From: Raineyella sp. LH-20
Lineage (GTDB): Bacteria; Actinomycetota; Actinomycetes; Propionibacteriales; Propionibacteriaceae
DNA length: 64,000 nt
Direction: 5' to 3'
NCBI RefSeq assembly: GCF_033110965.1
Contig: NZ_CP137003.1
Location: forward strand, 3,568,336-3,632,335
Shown: in pieces, positions 7,321 to 16,815 of the stretch
How positions within the stretch are numbered: position 1 is the stretch's first letter
Layout of the letters: each line of letters opens with the position of its first letter
The notes under the pieces: model-generated
The model's input: only the letters and a program-made list of their open reading frames with translations
Databases searched by the model: none
What the model was told of the DNA's origin: nothing
Position numbers and translations under genes: made by a program

Positions 7321-8969
7321 GCGCCCCGGATGAACGTCCCCAGACCCGTCCGGTCATAGAAGTCCAGCCTGACGCTCGCCGCCGGCCCGTTCCCGTCCAC
7401 GGCGAAGATCGCCCCCGCGAGCCCGTTGGCGTTCTCGCCGACCGAGCGGAACGAAAAGGTGTCCCCGGTGTAATGGGTCAGCCGAAGGGTGGTGGGTGCC
7501 CCGGCGGGCCCCAGCCGTGCCACGAGTGCTCCGCCGTCCTCGGCGACCGTCAGCGGGCCGTAGTAGGAGTTGGTGTAGCTGCCGACGTACGCACTGTTCG
7601 CCCGAGCCGGAGCGACCTGGGCCGGCGGCCGGGAGTAGTCGACTGCGGGCTTCTCGGACTCCGCCATCCCGGCGTAGAGCCCGGCGAAGAATCCGAGCCA
7701 ATCGACCGTGACGTTCCCGTTCTGGGCGATGTCGAAGAAGCCGCTGCTGATCGCATCGGGGATGCCCTCGGGGTGTCCGTTCGTCAGGACCACGATGCCC
7801 AGGTGTTCGCCGGGCAACAGGGCGACCGAGGTCGCTGCACCGAGGTAGAACGCCCCCGCGTGGCTGAGCTGGAGGTGGGCCTTGTCGTCGTAGGAGACGT
7901 TCCAGCCCATGCCGTAGAAGTGGGTCCGGCCGCCCGGCGCCGCCGGCTGGCCGGTGACGTTCTGCGGGACATGGGTCGCCTGGAGGGCCGCGGCGTCCAC
8001 GATCGGCGTGCCGGCGTACGTACCGCCGCCGAGCTGTAGCCGGATCCACGCGGCCAGGTCACGTACGGTCGAGCTGGCCCCGCCGGCCGGTGCCTCGGCA
8101 TCGGCGTCGCGGGTGTAGCGGGCCACCCAGGTGCGGTCGTCGGCCCGGACGTGCAGGCGCGCTTTGTCGGCAGCGGCCTCGTAGGCGGAATGGCGGTAAC
8201 TGGTCGACGTCATGCCCAACGGGGTGAACAGGACCCGGTCGGCCAGGTCCTCCCAGGACGTCCCCATCGCCACGGCGCCGGCCACACCGGCCTCGGTGTA
8301 GCCGAAGTTGCTGTAGTTGTAGCTGGACCGGAAGGTGTCCAGCGGCTCCTGGTCCAGGTGGCCGAGGATGTAGTCGCGGTCGTAACCGAGATCCTCCAGG
8401 AGGTCGCCGGAGCCGGTGTGCAGTCCGCTGCGGTGCGACAACAGGTCGGCGAAGGTGGCGTGGGCGGTCACGAACGGGTCGTGGAGGGCGAACGCCGGGT
8501 TGTGCTCGACCACCGGGTCGGTCCAGGCGATCTTCCCCTGCCCCGCCACCGCGGCCAGCACGGTGGAGGCCAGCGGCTTGGAGACCGAGGCGAGCTGGAA
8601 CACGGTGTCCGGGCCGACCTGCTCCGGCTTGCCCGCCTCCCGTACGCCGAAGCCCTTCAGATAGACGACCTTGTCCTGGTGGACGACGGCCGCGGCGATC
8701 CCGGGCACGCCGGTGCGGGTCATGGCGTCCAGGATGAGCCCGTCCAACCGGGCGAGCGCGTGGCTGACGTGCGTGCTGTCCAGGAGCGGTGGGACCTGCT
8801 GCGCGGGGGCCGCCAGCAGGGACGGCGAGCCGCCGGGTGCCCCGTCGCCGCCGCAGGCGGACAGCGTCGGCAGGGCGGCCAGCCCGAGCGCACCGGTGCC
8901 CAGTGCCTTCAGCACCGAGCGCCGCCCCGGGGCGTTCCGACGTGGGGTGTTGTCGAGATCCTGGACCAT
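7305..8969 (-). CDS. Secreted serine hydrolase, class C beta-lactamase fold
   Basis: A 554-residue exported enzyme. The N-terminus has a twin-arginine-like motif (GRRSVLKALG) followed by a hydrophobic stretch and lipobox LSAC, so it is probably a Tat-exported lipoprotein. The catalytic SxxK (ASVSKPLA, near residue 130), YxN (YNYSNFGY) and HxG (SHAGAFYLG) motifs mark the beta-lactamase/DD-peptidase/esterase superfamily. A C-terminal lipocalin-like extension (YVGSYTNSYYG onward) is typical of Pab87 or D-aminopeptidase-type members. The start ATG ends at 8969 with AGAAGG 8 bases upstream. Its final codons are repeated in the downstream 18-nt array. The substrate could be a peptide, ester or D-amino peptide. 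Confidence 0.86.
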   Translation of the reverse strand: MVQDLDNTPRRNAPGRRSVLKALGTGALGLAALPTLSACGGDGAPGGSPSLLAAPAQQVPPLLDSTHVSHALARLDGLILDAMTRTGVPGIAAAVVHQDKVVYLKGFGVREAGKPEQVGPDTVFQLASVSKPLASTVLAAVAGQGKIAWTDPVVEHNPAFALHDPFVTAHATFADLLSHRSGLHTGSGDLLEDLGYDRDYILGHLDQEPLDTFRSSYNYSNFGYTEAGVAGAVAMGTSWEDLADRVLFTPLGMTSTSYRHSAYEAAADKARLHVRADDRTWVARYTRDADAEAPAGGASSTVRDLAAWIRLQLGGGTYAGTPIVDAAALQATHVPQNVTGQPAAPGGRTHFYGMGWNVSYDDKAHLQLSHAGAFYLGAATSVALLPGEHLGIVVLTNGHPEGIPDAISSGFFDIAQNGNVTVDWLGFFAGLYAGMAESEKPAVDYSRPPAQVAPARANSAYVGSYTNSYYGPLTVAEDGGALVARLGPAGAPTTLRLTHYTGDTFSFRSVGENANGLAGAIFAVDGNGPAASVRLDFYDRTGLGTFIRGAGGTA

Positions 8970-9072
8970 CTGACACCTTCTCTGAGAACGGCGACCTGAC
9001 CGAGGAGCTGCTCGATCGCCAGGGATGCTGGGAGCGGGCCGCACCCGGGGAGGAGCCCCGGGTGCGGTCCGG

Positions 9073-11769
9073 TCAGTTGTGGTAATAGCCGGTGTACCAA
9101 TGGCAGCCGTGCAGCGGATTGTGCGGCAACGTCGGGAGGTACTTGTCGGCCCGGATGCCCAGACCGCCCGCCGAGGGGGTGAGATCGGACGTCGAAACGG
9201 GGTCGAACATCCGGTGGTAGATGCTCGCAGGCACCGGCTGGGGATAGTTCGTCTTCCCCCACGGGGAGCTGTATTTGATCTTCCCCATCACATAGATCTG
9301 GTATTCGGGTCGGGCCATCCACGGGTTGTATTCCGGCGCCAGCCCGCCGTCGTTCTGCTGGAGCCGTGCCACCGTCTCCTCGGGCCACGGGCCTCCGTTG
9401 ACCGTGAAGATGCCGGCATTGGTGAAGTTCGGTCCGCAGTTGATGTCGCCACCGCCCGAGTAGCCGTAGTACGTGAGGTCGGTGATGGTGCTGATGTCGA
9501 GTTGGTAGACACCGAATTCGAGCGGGGCGAGCCCGGTCCAGGACACCCGTTCGGCGGAGCGGAGCGCCGCGGAGTAGGTCGGCGTACCGTACGACGGGTC
9601 GTCCGTCGCGTGGCACCAGGCCCAGGTCCCCTGGGGAGCGGCCGGGTCGTCGGCGGTCGTGCAGTTCCAGCTGGTCACGGCCTGGAACTTCGCATAGTCC
9701 GCGAGGATCATGTCGGCCTCGCGAGAATAGCCTGCCCGCGTCTCGTCCATCGCCGCCTGGATCTGCTCACCCAATTGGTTGGCCTTGATCGAGATCTGTT
9801 CGTACGTGGGGACGTTCGTGTCCTTGCCGTACTGCCCCATCGCGCTGGCTGCCGAGATCGCCCGCGATGCTCCGGCGACCGTTGCGGCGACCATCTTCGT
9901 GCTCGAATCCGCCAGCTTCGTCGCATTTCCGAAGCCCATCAGCGATCCGAGGACGCCGACGAACTGATCACCGAACTTCATCCAACTCCACTGGACGTTC
10001 GAGTTCTTGTCCACGGCAATCTGGCCGGCCACCCGGTTCGCCGTCGTCTGTGCCTCGGCGGCAGCCCGGGCGTACGGCTTCCCCAAGGCCGCGGCCCTGG
10101 CTCTGATCAGTGCGACCTTGGAGAACTCGTCGATCAGTTCCGTCTTGGTCCGGTCGAAGTCGTCCTTCGTGTACGCCGAGGTCGGCTGATAGTCGAACCT
10201 GGCCAGGGTGTTGGCGTCACTCGTCCAGTTCTCGTCGACGGATCGCCAGTACGCCTGCCGGATGTCCGGGTCACTCAGTTGGAGTCTCCGCGCGATGTCG
10301 GTCATCGCGACCGTGTTGACCTGCGGCCAGGGCTGGGAGGACTGGGGGCCGTACGCCACGTCGCGAAGTCCGTCGACGGGCAGCGGGATCGGCGAGCTGA
10401 CCGAGGGGCGGAACAGCGACTCGGTGTCGAGCGACATCTCCGTCGACAGGCGAGAGTCGGTCCCGATGTTCTCGGCTCCGGTTCCCTCGCGCGGAGCGGT
10501 CGAGGTGCCCGGTCCGACCCAGCCGACGAGGTTGTAGTCGGCACTCGGCGTGGCCGCTGCCCGGTTGAACTGGTCACGGGTGCCACCGATCGCCGCGATC
10601 TGCTGGGCGAGGGCGGACATCGTGTCGTAGTGCACGGCGGGCGCGACGGTGATGTTGTGGGCCGAGTCGCCGGGATTGCGGATGGACGACACGACCACGA
10701 CGTCGCCCGGGTCGGTCGTGCTCAGGCCGGCGAGGTACGTCGTCATCGACACCACGTTGGCGGCCGCGTCGGGGCCGTTGGTGGCGAAGACGGTGTCGTT
10801 CTTCTTGCTCAGGGTGAGTTTGTCGTAGACCGCCACGAGGTAGCCGGCACCGCCGTTGAGGGACCGGACGACGTCGTTGGCTGGGTCACCGACCCGGATC
10901 CGGAGCGCGCAGTTGGTCGCTGGCTGGTCACAACCGAAGCTGGACCGCGTGTCGATGGTGACGAACTGGTTGGACAGGTAGGTGTAGTTGCCCCACCGGT
11001 TCAGCACCATCGGGGCCTGGATCCTCCCACCCTCGTACGTGTCGCTCCACTTGGACTGGACGTTCTTCTGCACCGGCTGGTCACCCGACCCGGTGACGCT
11101 GACGATCATCGAGAAGTCGCCCTGGGCGAGGCTGCCGGTCGGGAACCGGGCGGCGTCCGGGTAGGTGTATCCCAGCGGCCCGAGGGTGCCCTGCAACCCC
11201 TCACCGGCCACCCAACCGGCGGCCGGATGGTTGGTGACGATCACCCGGTAGTTCAGGTCCGCGCTCCCGTCGACCAGCACCTGGAAATCCTTCGGGAGAT
11301 CGGCCGCCGTCGCCGTGGAGTACGTACGGCTCAGCTTGACGGTGAGGTCCTGGGTGTTGAGGACCAGCAGCTGCCACTCGGCCTTGGCACCGTGTCCGTC
11401 GGTGTACGACGTGCCGGACAGGAAGGGCGCCGGATGAAACGCCGTGCCGACCCGGACGCCGGGACGCCCCGCACCGTCCACCGCCATCGTGTCGAGGGCG
11501 ACACTCGGGCCCGTCCGGCCCTGGGCCGCGGTGAGGGTCGTGCGCGGCGGCGTGACCGTCCCCAGCGGGACGGTCGGACCGTTGTTCCCACCGTTGTCAT
11601 TGTTCCCGTGGTTGTTCTTGCCGTTGTTCACCGCGGCGTTGTTCTTGGCCGTGGCCGGCATCCCGTCCTTGGGCGCGGCTGCAGCGGACGTACCGATCAT
11701 CGCCTGCCCGCCCAGCGCAAGAACGACCATGACGGCGGCCAACGACCGCCGCACTCCTCTGCTCCGCAT
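9073..11769 (-). CDS. Large secreted protein of unknown function
   Basis: An 898-residue protein, not confidently assigned to a family. Residues 1-33 are a Sec signal peptide ending in SAAAAP. Residues 42-64 are an Asn/Gly-rich linker. Two segments, near 130-185 (QLLVLNTQDLTVKLSRTYST) and 305-360 (YLVAVYDKLTLS), share a strand pattern reminiscent of ILEI/FAM3-like modules. A helix-rich middle (about 560-720) is followed by a Cys-containing C-terminal region ending CHWYTGYYHN. The paired Cys suggest extracytoplasmic disulfides. It sits between a serine hydrolase and a two-component system, about 100-140 bp from each, so it is probably a separate transcription unit. Confidence 0.7.
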   Translation of the reverse strand: MRSRGVRRSLAAVMVVLALGGQAMIGTSAAAAPKDGMPATAKNNAAVNNGKNNHGNNDNGGNNGPTVPLGTVTPPRTTLTAAQGRTGPSVALDTMAVDGAGRPGVRVGTAFHPAPFLSGTSYTDGHGAKAEWQLLVLNTQDLTVKLSRTYSTATAADLPKDFQVLVDGSADLNYRVIVTNHPAAGWVAGEGLQGTLGPLGYTYPDAARFPTGSLAQGDFSMIVSVTGSGDQPVQKNVQSKWSDTYEGGRIQAPMVLNRWGNYTYLSNQFVTIDTRSSFGCDQPATNCALRIRVGDPANDVVRSLNGGAGYLVAVYDKLTLSKKNDTVFATNGPDAAANVVSMTTYLAGLSTTDPGDVVVVSSIRNPGDSAHNITVAPAVHYDTMSALAQQIAAIGGTRDQFNRAAATPSADYNLVGWVGPGTSTAPREGTGAENIGTDSRLSTEMSLDTESLFRPSVSSPIPLPVDGLRDVAYGPQSSQPWPQVNTVAMTDIARRLQLSDPDIRQAYWRSVDENWTSDANTLARFDYQPTSAYTKDDFDRTKTELIDEFSKVALIRARAAALGKPYARAAAEAQTTANRVAGQIAVDKNSNVQWSWMKFGDQFVGVLGSLMGFGNATKLADSSTKMVAATVAGASRAISAASAMGQYGKDTNVPTYEQISIKANQLGEQIQAAMDETRAGYSREADMILADYAKFQAVTSWNCTTADDPAAPQGTWAWCHATDDPSYGTPTYSAALRSAERVSWTGLAPLEFGVYQLDISTITDLTYYGYSGGGDINCGPNFTNAGIFTVNGGPWPEETVARLQQNDGGLAPEYNPWMARPEYQIYVMGKIKYSSPWGKTNYPQPVPASIYHRMFDPVSTSDLTPSAGGLGIRADKYLPTLPHNPLHGCHWYTGYYHN

Positions 11770-11907
11770 GGAGACCCCTCCCGTTCGTGTCACGGGCCAG
11801 CCGGCGCATGGTGGCCCGCGCAGCACGCTACGGAGGCGACCGCGGACGGGGAATGGACCTGGGTCGCCAGTCTCCTCATGGTGCGGGTCTTCGCTCGACG
11901 CGAGGCG

Positions 11908-12558
11908 TCAGCTCCCGCTGAGGTAGCGCATCACCGCAAGCACTCGTCGGTGCGAATCGGAGTCGACCGGCAGATTCAGCGCGTCGTAGATCCGCGACGT
12001 GTGCTGGACAACGGCCTTCTCGGTGAGGAACAGCTCGGCGGCGATCCGGGCGTTGCTGCGCCCTTCCGCCATCAGCGCGAGCACCTGTTGCTGCCGCGGG
12101 GTCAGCGAGCGTACGGCCCGGTCAGAAAGCCTGGCGCGCGCGACCATCACGGCGACGACGTCCGGATCGAGCGCCGTTCCGCCGGCCACCACCTGACGGA
12201 GATCACCGAGGAACGTGTCCACGTCCGCGATCCGCTGCTTGAGCAGATAGCCCACCTTGCCGTGGGGCGAAGCGAGCAACTCGTTCGCATAGCGGCGCTG
12301 GACGTGCTGGGACAGCACCACCACGGCGATCTCGGCGTGCTTCCTGCGGATCCGCAGCGCCGCCTGCAGCCCCTCGTCGGTGTGGGTCGGCGGCATCCGG
12401 ATGTCGGTGATGACCAGGTCCGGACGGCACCGGTCGACAGCCTCCTCCAGCGTGGTGGCGTCGGGTGTCACAGCGACGACCTGCAGTCCGCCCTCTTCCA
12501 GCAGCAGGTGCAGTCCGCGGCGGAGCAGCGTCTCGTCCTCGGCAATGATCACCCGCAC
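11908..12558 (-). CDS. NarL/LuxR-family response regulator
   Basis: A 216-residue DNA-binding response regulator. The receiver domain has the acidic pair DE near residue 8, phosphoacceptor Asp in VITDIRMPP (about residue 52) and Lys in LLKQR. The C-terminal LuxR helix-turn-helix runs from SLTPRQQQVLALMAEG to AVVQHTSRIYDAL. It starts with GTG and overlaps the histidine kinase 3' end by 10 bp, so the two form one operon. Targets are unknown. The flanking secreted hydrolases and the 898-residue secreted protein are candidates by proximity. Confidence 0.92.
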   Translation of the reverse strand: MRVIIAEDETLLRRGLHLLLEEGGLQVVAVTPDATTLEEAVDRCRPDLVITDIRMPPTHTDEGLQAALRIRRKHAEIAVVVLSQHVQRRYANELLASPHGKVGYLLKQRIADVDTFLGDLRQVVAGGTALDPDVVAVMVARARLSDRAVRSLTPRQQQVLALMAEGRSNARIAAELFLTEKAVVQHTSRIYDALNLPVDSDSHRRVLAVMRYLSGS

Positions 12559-14297
12559 GGCAATGCCACCTCGATCCGTGTTCCCTGTCCCGGCTCGCTG
12601 GCGATGGTCAACCGTCCGCCGAGGACGTCGATCCGGTCCGTCATGCCTCGCAGACCGCGGCCTCGACCGGGGTTCGCGCCGCCCACCCCGTCGTCCGACA
12701 CCTCGATCCGCAGCCAGCCGTCGTCCGAGATCAGGCGGACCGAGGCGCGCGATGCCTGCGCGTGCTTCACGGTGTTCGTCAACGCCTCGGCGGTGACGAA
12801 GTAGGCGGTGCTCTCCAGCGCCGACGACGGCGAGATCTCCCCGATGCTCAGGACGAGCGTGGTCGGGATGGGCATCCGGTCGGCGAGGTCCTCGACAGCG
12901 GCGCCGAGGCCGTGCTCGACCAATGCCGCCGGCATCACGGCCGCCACCAGCTGACGCAGATCGGCCGCCGCTGCGTCGATCCGTTGGCGCAGCTGGGTCG
13001 CGCGTCCTCCGGACGCCGTGTCGGTCCCGGCGGCGTTCGCCAGTTGCTGAGCCTCCAGCGCCAGCAGCACCAGCTGCACCTGCAACCCGTCGTGGAGGTC
13101 CTGGGCGATCCGCCGTCGTTCGCGGTCACCGGCATCCACCAGCCGCTCCCGGGAGAACTGCAGGGCACGCTGGCTCTCCCGCAGCTCGGCCGTCAGCCGT
13201 TCCCTGTCCACGGCGATGGCGATCACCTGTCCCGCGGTCCGCACCAGCTCCGGGTCCGCGATGAGTTGGGAGTCATAGTGGACAGCACCGACGGTCCGGC
13301 CGTCCAGTTCGATCGGGACGAAGCCCCGCGCAGGCCCCGTGTCCGGAACGATCGGGACGCCACGATCGTCGACGAAGATGCGTTGCCGCGCGACCCAGAA
13401 CGACAGGGCCAGGGACGGATCGCCCAGGGCCCGTGACAGGGCGCGGGTCAGCGCCGGCCGGCTCCCGTCCGAGGCGCTCAGCCAGGCGCCGAGTTCCTCC
13501 AGTTCGCCGGTCCTGGCGAAGCCTCCGCGCAGCATGCCGAACACGAACACGAACGGAACGCCGCCGAGGACCAGCAGCTGCCACGCCGCCCGGCCTTCGG
13601 CACTCAGCCCGAACACCGGTGTCAGCACCAGCGAGCTCACGGGGATGAAGAGAGCCGCGCCGACCCCGTAGGTGAAGAGCGGGGCGAGAACGCGGCGACC
13701 GGCGGCATCCGTTCGCACCAGCCGTCCGATCAGGACAGCCGCGGTCGACACCATGACCCCGGCGCCGACGAGCTGCTGGAATCCCATGCCGAGCGCCCGG
13801 GCAGTGGGGTCGTCCGCCAGGAAGAGGACCTGCGCGCGGACGGTCGGATCGAAGACGTACTTGGGCGCCTGGAGGACGAGCGAGGTGACGTACGCCGCCG
13901 CCACCGTCGCCACCGGCACCGGGCCGATCAGTCGCCCGGACGGGAAGGCGAGCAGCAGGTGCACCAGGACGGCGAGGATGAGGGTCGCACCGACCGTGCC
14001 GACGGCGACCAGTCCCGGCACCCCGGTGGCCTGCAGGCTGCCGATCCAGACGGCCAGTCCACCGAACAGGATCACCGCACCGAGTCGATTGCTCGGGCGC
14101 CGGTACCAGGCGCGGAGCCCGGCGCCGAGGTAGGCGAGGCACACCGCAGGGAACAACAGCAGGACGCCGCCCCCGGCGTCGCGCCACGGCAGGAGGGCCG
14201 TCTGCACGCCAACCAGTCCCAGACCGGAGCACAGGATCACCAGCAGCGCCCGATCGAGCGAACGGGCAAGATTGGGCCGTACGACGACGGGGCGCAT
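12549..14297 (-). CDS. NarL-type sensor histidine kinase
   Basis: A 582-residue membrane kinase. The first 250 residues contain about seven hydrophobic helices (ALLVILCSGLGLVGVQTALL and later), giving a multi-spanning sensor region without a large external loop. A GAF-like segment follows (VIAIAVDRERLTAEL). The HisKA_3 dimerization box RERRRIAQDLHDGLQ carries the phosphorylated His, and the HATPase domain ends with DDGVGG and GRGLRGMTDRI. The start is taken at the ATG ending at 14297, where membrane helix 1 follows a short Arg-rich tail. It is paired with the downstream response regulator. Confidence 0.9.
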   Translation of the reverse strand: MRPVVVRPNLARSLDRALLVILCSGLGLVGVQTALLPWRDAGGGVLLLFPAVCLAYLGAGLRAWYRRPSNRLGAVILFGGLAVWIGSLQATGVPGLVAVGTVGATLILAVLVHLLLAFPSGRLIGPVPVATVAAAYVTSLVLQAPKYVFDPTVRAQVLFLADDPTARALGMGFQQLVGAGVMVSTAAVLIGRLVRTDAAGRRVLAPLFTYGVGAALFIPVSSLVLTPVFGLSAEGRAAWQLLVLGGVPFVFVFGMLRGGFARTGELEELGAWLSASDGSRPALTRALSRALGDPSLALSFWVARQRIFVDDRGVPIVPDTGPARGFVPIELDGRTVGAVHYDSQLIADPELVRTAGQVIAIAVDRERLTAELRESQRALQFSRERLVDAGDRERRRIAQDLHDGLQVQLVLLALEAQQLANAAGTDTASGGRATQLRQRIDAAAADLRQLVAAVMPAALVEHGLGAAVEDLADRMPIPTTLVLSIGEISPSSALESTAYFVTAEALTNTVKHAQASRASVRLISDDGWLRIEVSDDGVGGANPGRGRGLRGMTDRIDVLGGRLTIASEPGQGTRIEVALPCG

Positions 14298-14379
14298 GAA
14301 CGGCAATCTAGCCTCACCCCACGCGTGGAGCGCCACCGTCGGCCCGGTGAGCGCTCGGGTCGTCGCCGGGGCCGCCACG

Positions 14380-15681
14380 TCAGGACTTGGGATTGGGCGT
14401 GAAGGCGTGCCCGGTGGCGGCGGAGACCGCGGTGAAGATCCGCACCGCCGGATCCATGCAGGGCAGCCCCTTGGGAGTGTCCGGCAGGGTCTTCGACGCG
14501 GTGCATCCACCGGAGGGGATGTCGCTGTTGGCCAGCACGACCACCGTGGTGTCGTTGGTCGTGTCGTAGAACAGTGTCGTGTTGTAGCCCGGCAGCTCCC
14601 CGGTGTGGCCCACCCACCCGTCGATGCAGCCGACAGCCAGGCCGTAACCGGCCGTGCCCGGGAAGGAGGACAGCCGGTCCACCTGTGCCGTGGTGTCGAG
14701 GAGCCCCTGGCCGGTGCCGAGGGCCCGCCCGTACACCAACAGGTCGTCGACCGACGAGACCATCTGGCCGGCGGTCCAGGCCCAGGTCGGGTTCCAGTCG
14801 GTCGTGTTGATCGGGGTCGTCGACCCGTCGGGGGTGCCCTGCAGAGTGAATCCGCTGGCGTGCGGCGCGGGCAGCGAGTCCGAGGCGCTCGGCATCGACG
14901 TCGTCGACAGCCCCAGCGGAAGGAGCACCTGCTCCGTGAGGACGTCGGCGTACGGCTTGCCGGTGACCTTCTCGATGACCTTGCCGAGCAGGATGGTGTT
15001 GGTGTTGGAGTAGTCGAACTTCGCCCCCGGGGCGAACTGCGGCGGCAGGGCGAGGCCGACGGCCAGCAGCTCGTCCGGCGTCCAGGTCCGCTGCGGGTCA
15101 GCGAACAGCTTGTCCGTGAAGGCCTGGTCCAGCGTGTAGCTGGCGATCCCGCTGGTCATGGTCAACAGCATCCGCAGGGTGACGTCCTTGCCGTTCGGAA
15201 CGCCCGGAACGTACGTGCTGATGGGGTCGTCCAGCGTCAGCTTGCCCTGCTGGGCGAGCTGGAGGACGAGCGTGCCGGTGAAGGTCTTGGTGACCGATCC
15301 GATCCGCTGGTGGACATCGGTCGTCATCGGGGCCTTCGTGGTCGGATCAGCCACCCCGTACGCCTTCGTCCACGTCCCCTGCGGACTCCGGACCGCCACG
15401 ACGGCACCCGACGTGGCGGCCGCCGTGAGGCCCTCGGCGGCCGCGGCATCCAGCGCCGCTGCGGTCTCCGCGGGCATCACCGCCGTGGCCCGGGCCGAGG
15501 GCGTACGCACCGCGACGGCTTGTGGATCGGCGACGCAGCCGGTAGGGGCGGACGTGGTCGCCGTTGACGGCCGGCCCGCAGCATTCTCCGACCGAGCGGA
15601 CGGAACCGCAGCGCACGCCGCCAGGAGGATGACGAGCACACCAGCCGAGACTGCGCGGACGAGGAAGCTCCGGCGGATCAC
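14380..15681 (-). CDS. Serine hydrolase lipoprotein, beta-lactamase family
   Basis: A 433-residue exported enzyme. The GTG start at 15681 is preferred: GGAG lies 7 bases upstream, and translation then begins directly with a lipoprotein signal (RRSFLVRAVSAG to LLAAC). The catalytic motifs are SVTK near residue 115, YSN in FDYSNTNTIL and HTG in GHTGELPGY, as in D,D-carboxypeptidase/transpeptidase or esterase relatives. Several Cys late in the chain (GCIDGW, GGCTAS, LPCMD) may form disulfides. It is upstream of, and in the same direction as, the kinase gene with an 82-bp gap. It is a likely cell-envelope enzyme. Confidence 0.86.
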   Translation of the reverse strand: MIRRSFLVRAVSAGVLVILLAACAAVPSARSENAAGRPSTATTSAPTGCVADPQAVAVRTPSARATAVMPAETAAALDAAAAEGLTAAATSGAVVAVRSPQGTWTKAYGVADPTTKAPMTTDVHQRIGSVTKTFTGTLVLQLAQQGKLTLDDPISTYVPGVPNGKDVTLRMLLTMTSGIASYTLDQAFTDKLFADPQRTWTPDELLAVGLALPPQFAPGAKFDYSNTNTILLGKVIEKVTGKPYADVLTEQVLLPLGLSTTSMPSASDSLPAPHASGFTLQGTPDGSTTPINTTDWNPTWAWTAGQMVSSVDDLLVYGRALGTGQGLLDTTAQVDRLSSFPGTAGYGLAVGCIDGWVGHTGELPGYNTTLFYDTTNDTTVVVLANSDIPSGGCTASKTLPDTPKGLPCMDPAVRIFTAVSAATGHAFTPNPKS

Positions 15682-15817
15682 AGGGGGTCTCCGTTCGATC
15701 GGTCGAGGTGCCGCCACGGCACATCGACCCCATCGTGTCCGGTGGGCGGTCCGCCGTCGATAGACCTGAGTCCCCAGTGGCCACCGTGCGCACCGAAGAC
15801 CCAGGCACCCGGAACGA

Positions 15818-15855
15818 CGATCGGCCCCGATTCCTGAGGGAGTCGAGGCCGATCG
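15818..15855 (-). terminator. Hairpin downstream of tRNA-Lys copy 1
   Basis: The arms CGATCGGCC and GGCCGATCG form a 9-bp perfect outer stem, extended inward with one G-T pair around a TGA loop. It lies just 3' of the minus-strand tRNA-Lys. No T-run follows. The corresponding hairpin occurs after copy 2. Confidence 0.55.
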
Positions 15856-15876
15856 TTCCGCGTCGTTACGCGGATC

Positions 15877-15952
<76 letters not shown>

Positions 15953-15964
15953 GCGCGAAAAGAA

Positions 15965-15994
15965 ACACTAGCAGCCACCTCGACCGTCACCCAA
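15965..15994 (-). promoter_or_regulatory. Promoter of tRNA-Lys copy 1
   Basis: On the minus strand, -35 TTGGGT and -10 TAGTGT are separated by 18 bp and end about 13 bp before the tRNA. The equivalent positions before the second tRNA-Lys read TTGGTG and TAGAGT with 17 bp, so the elements are conserved between copies. Confidence 0.6.
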
Positions 15995-16158
15995 ATCGAA
16001 CGACAGCCGGCGGCTCCGTCCGGGAACGTATCCCGATCCACACCGGCATGAACAGCTGCCTCCTCCGCGACGATGCCAGCCGCTTGCGGAGACCACGACC
16101 TTTGTTGAAGACGAAACCTTCGGTAGCATCACACAGGCAGACGTAGGGACGGGAATCG

Positions 16159-16662
16159 ATGGGTCATCGCGACAAGCACTCCGTGGCGCGTGCCACGTCG
16201 CCGATTCCGCTGGTGATGGCCATGACCGTGCTGGCGGGGCTGAGCGGGCCCGGGACGTGGGGTCCCGCGCCTTGTCGCTCCCTGCTGTCAGGACTCTGGT
16301 CCTTCGGGCGCGGAGTCCGGGTCAGCATCACGTATCCGGTCTGCGGGGTGAGTCTGCATGACCTCGGGTCGGCGGTCATCCGGTCGGGCCCTCTCGCATG
16401 GACCATCTGTCTGGGAACCCTGGTGGTCGGGTTCATCACCCTGCTCAACGTCACCGGTCTGGGTCTGGCTGTCCTGCGGTTGCGGCGCCGGGTCCGCGGC
16501 TGGTTCGCGAAGCGGCTGGGTCTGCGCCTGCCGGAACCGACGCTGCCGCTCGTATCCTCCCCGCCCCAGCCCTTCAGCTTCGTGGCGGCCGACTCGCGGT
16601 CGACCATCGCCGGGCGAACCCCGCATCGCCGGGGTCCTCCCGCACTCCTCGTGAACGCGTGA
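16159..16662 (+). CDS. Small membrane protein of unknown function
   Basis: A 167-residue protein with two probable membrane helices: residues 16-34 (PIPLVMAMTVLAG) and about 80-110 (LAWTICLGTLVVGFITLLNV). An Arg-rich cytoplasmic segment RLRRRVRGWFAKRLGL and a Pro/Ser-rich tail follow. Two Cys (APCRS and YPVCGVS) sit in the extracytoplasmic loop. GGGACGGG precedes the ATG. It sits upstream of the DsbA-VKOR pair with a 153-bp gap. No family is recognised. It could be an accessory to disulfide formation, inferred only from the loop Cys and position. Confidence 0.55.
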   Translation: MGHRDKHSVARATSPIPLVMAMTVLAGLSGPGTWGPAPCRSLLSGLWSFGRGVRVSITYPVCGVSLHDLGSAVIRSGPLAWTICLGTLVVGFITLLNVTGLGLAVLRLRRRVRGWFAKRLGLRLPEPTLPLVSSPPQPFSFVAADSRSTIAGRTPHRRGPPALLVNA

Positions 16663-16815
16663 GCCCGCGCCACCTCGTCCCCCCGTTCGAGTGGCGCGGC
16701 TGATCATCATCCCCTGTCGTCGACGCCGCACCCTGGCGTCACCCCGGGAGGGCGCGGCCTTGCCTGCCACCGCCCTGATTCCCATCTCGCAGCCTTACGA
16801 AGGACCGCATCAACC

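Noticed and set aside
6808..7359. 183-codon plus-strand frame after the ribokinase
   Set aside because: Ala/Pro/Arg-rich, and it runs through the 18-nt repeats and into the serine hydrolase antisense. No ribosome site or domain.
9025..12804. 1259-codon plus-strand frame
   Set aside because: It lies antisense to the secreted protein and the response regulator, and is Arg/Gly/Val-rich in the manner of GC-rich shadow frames.
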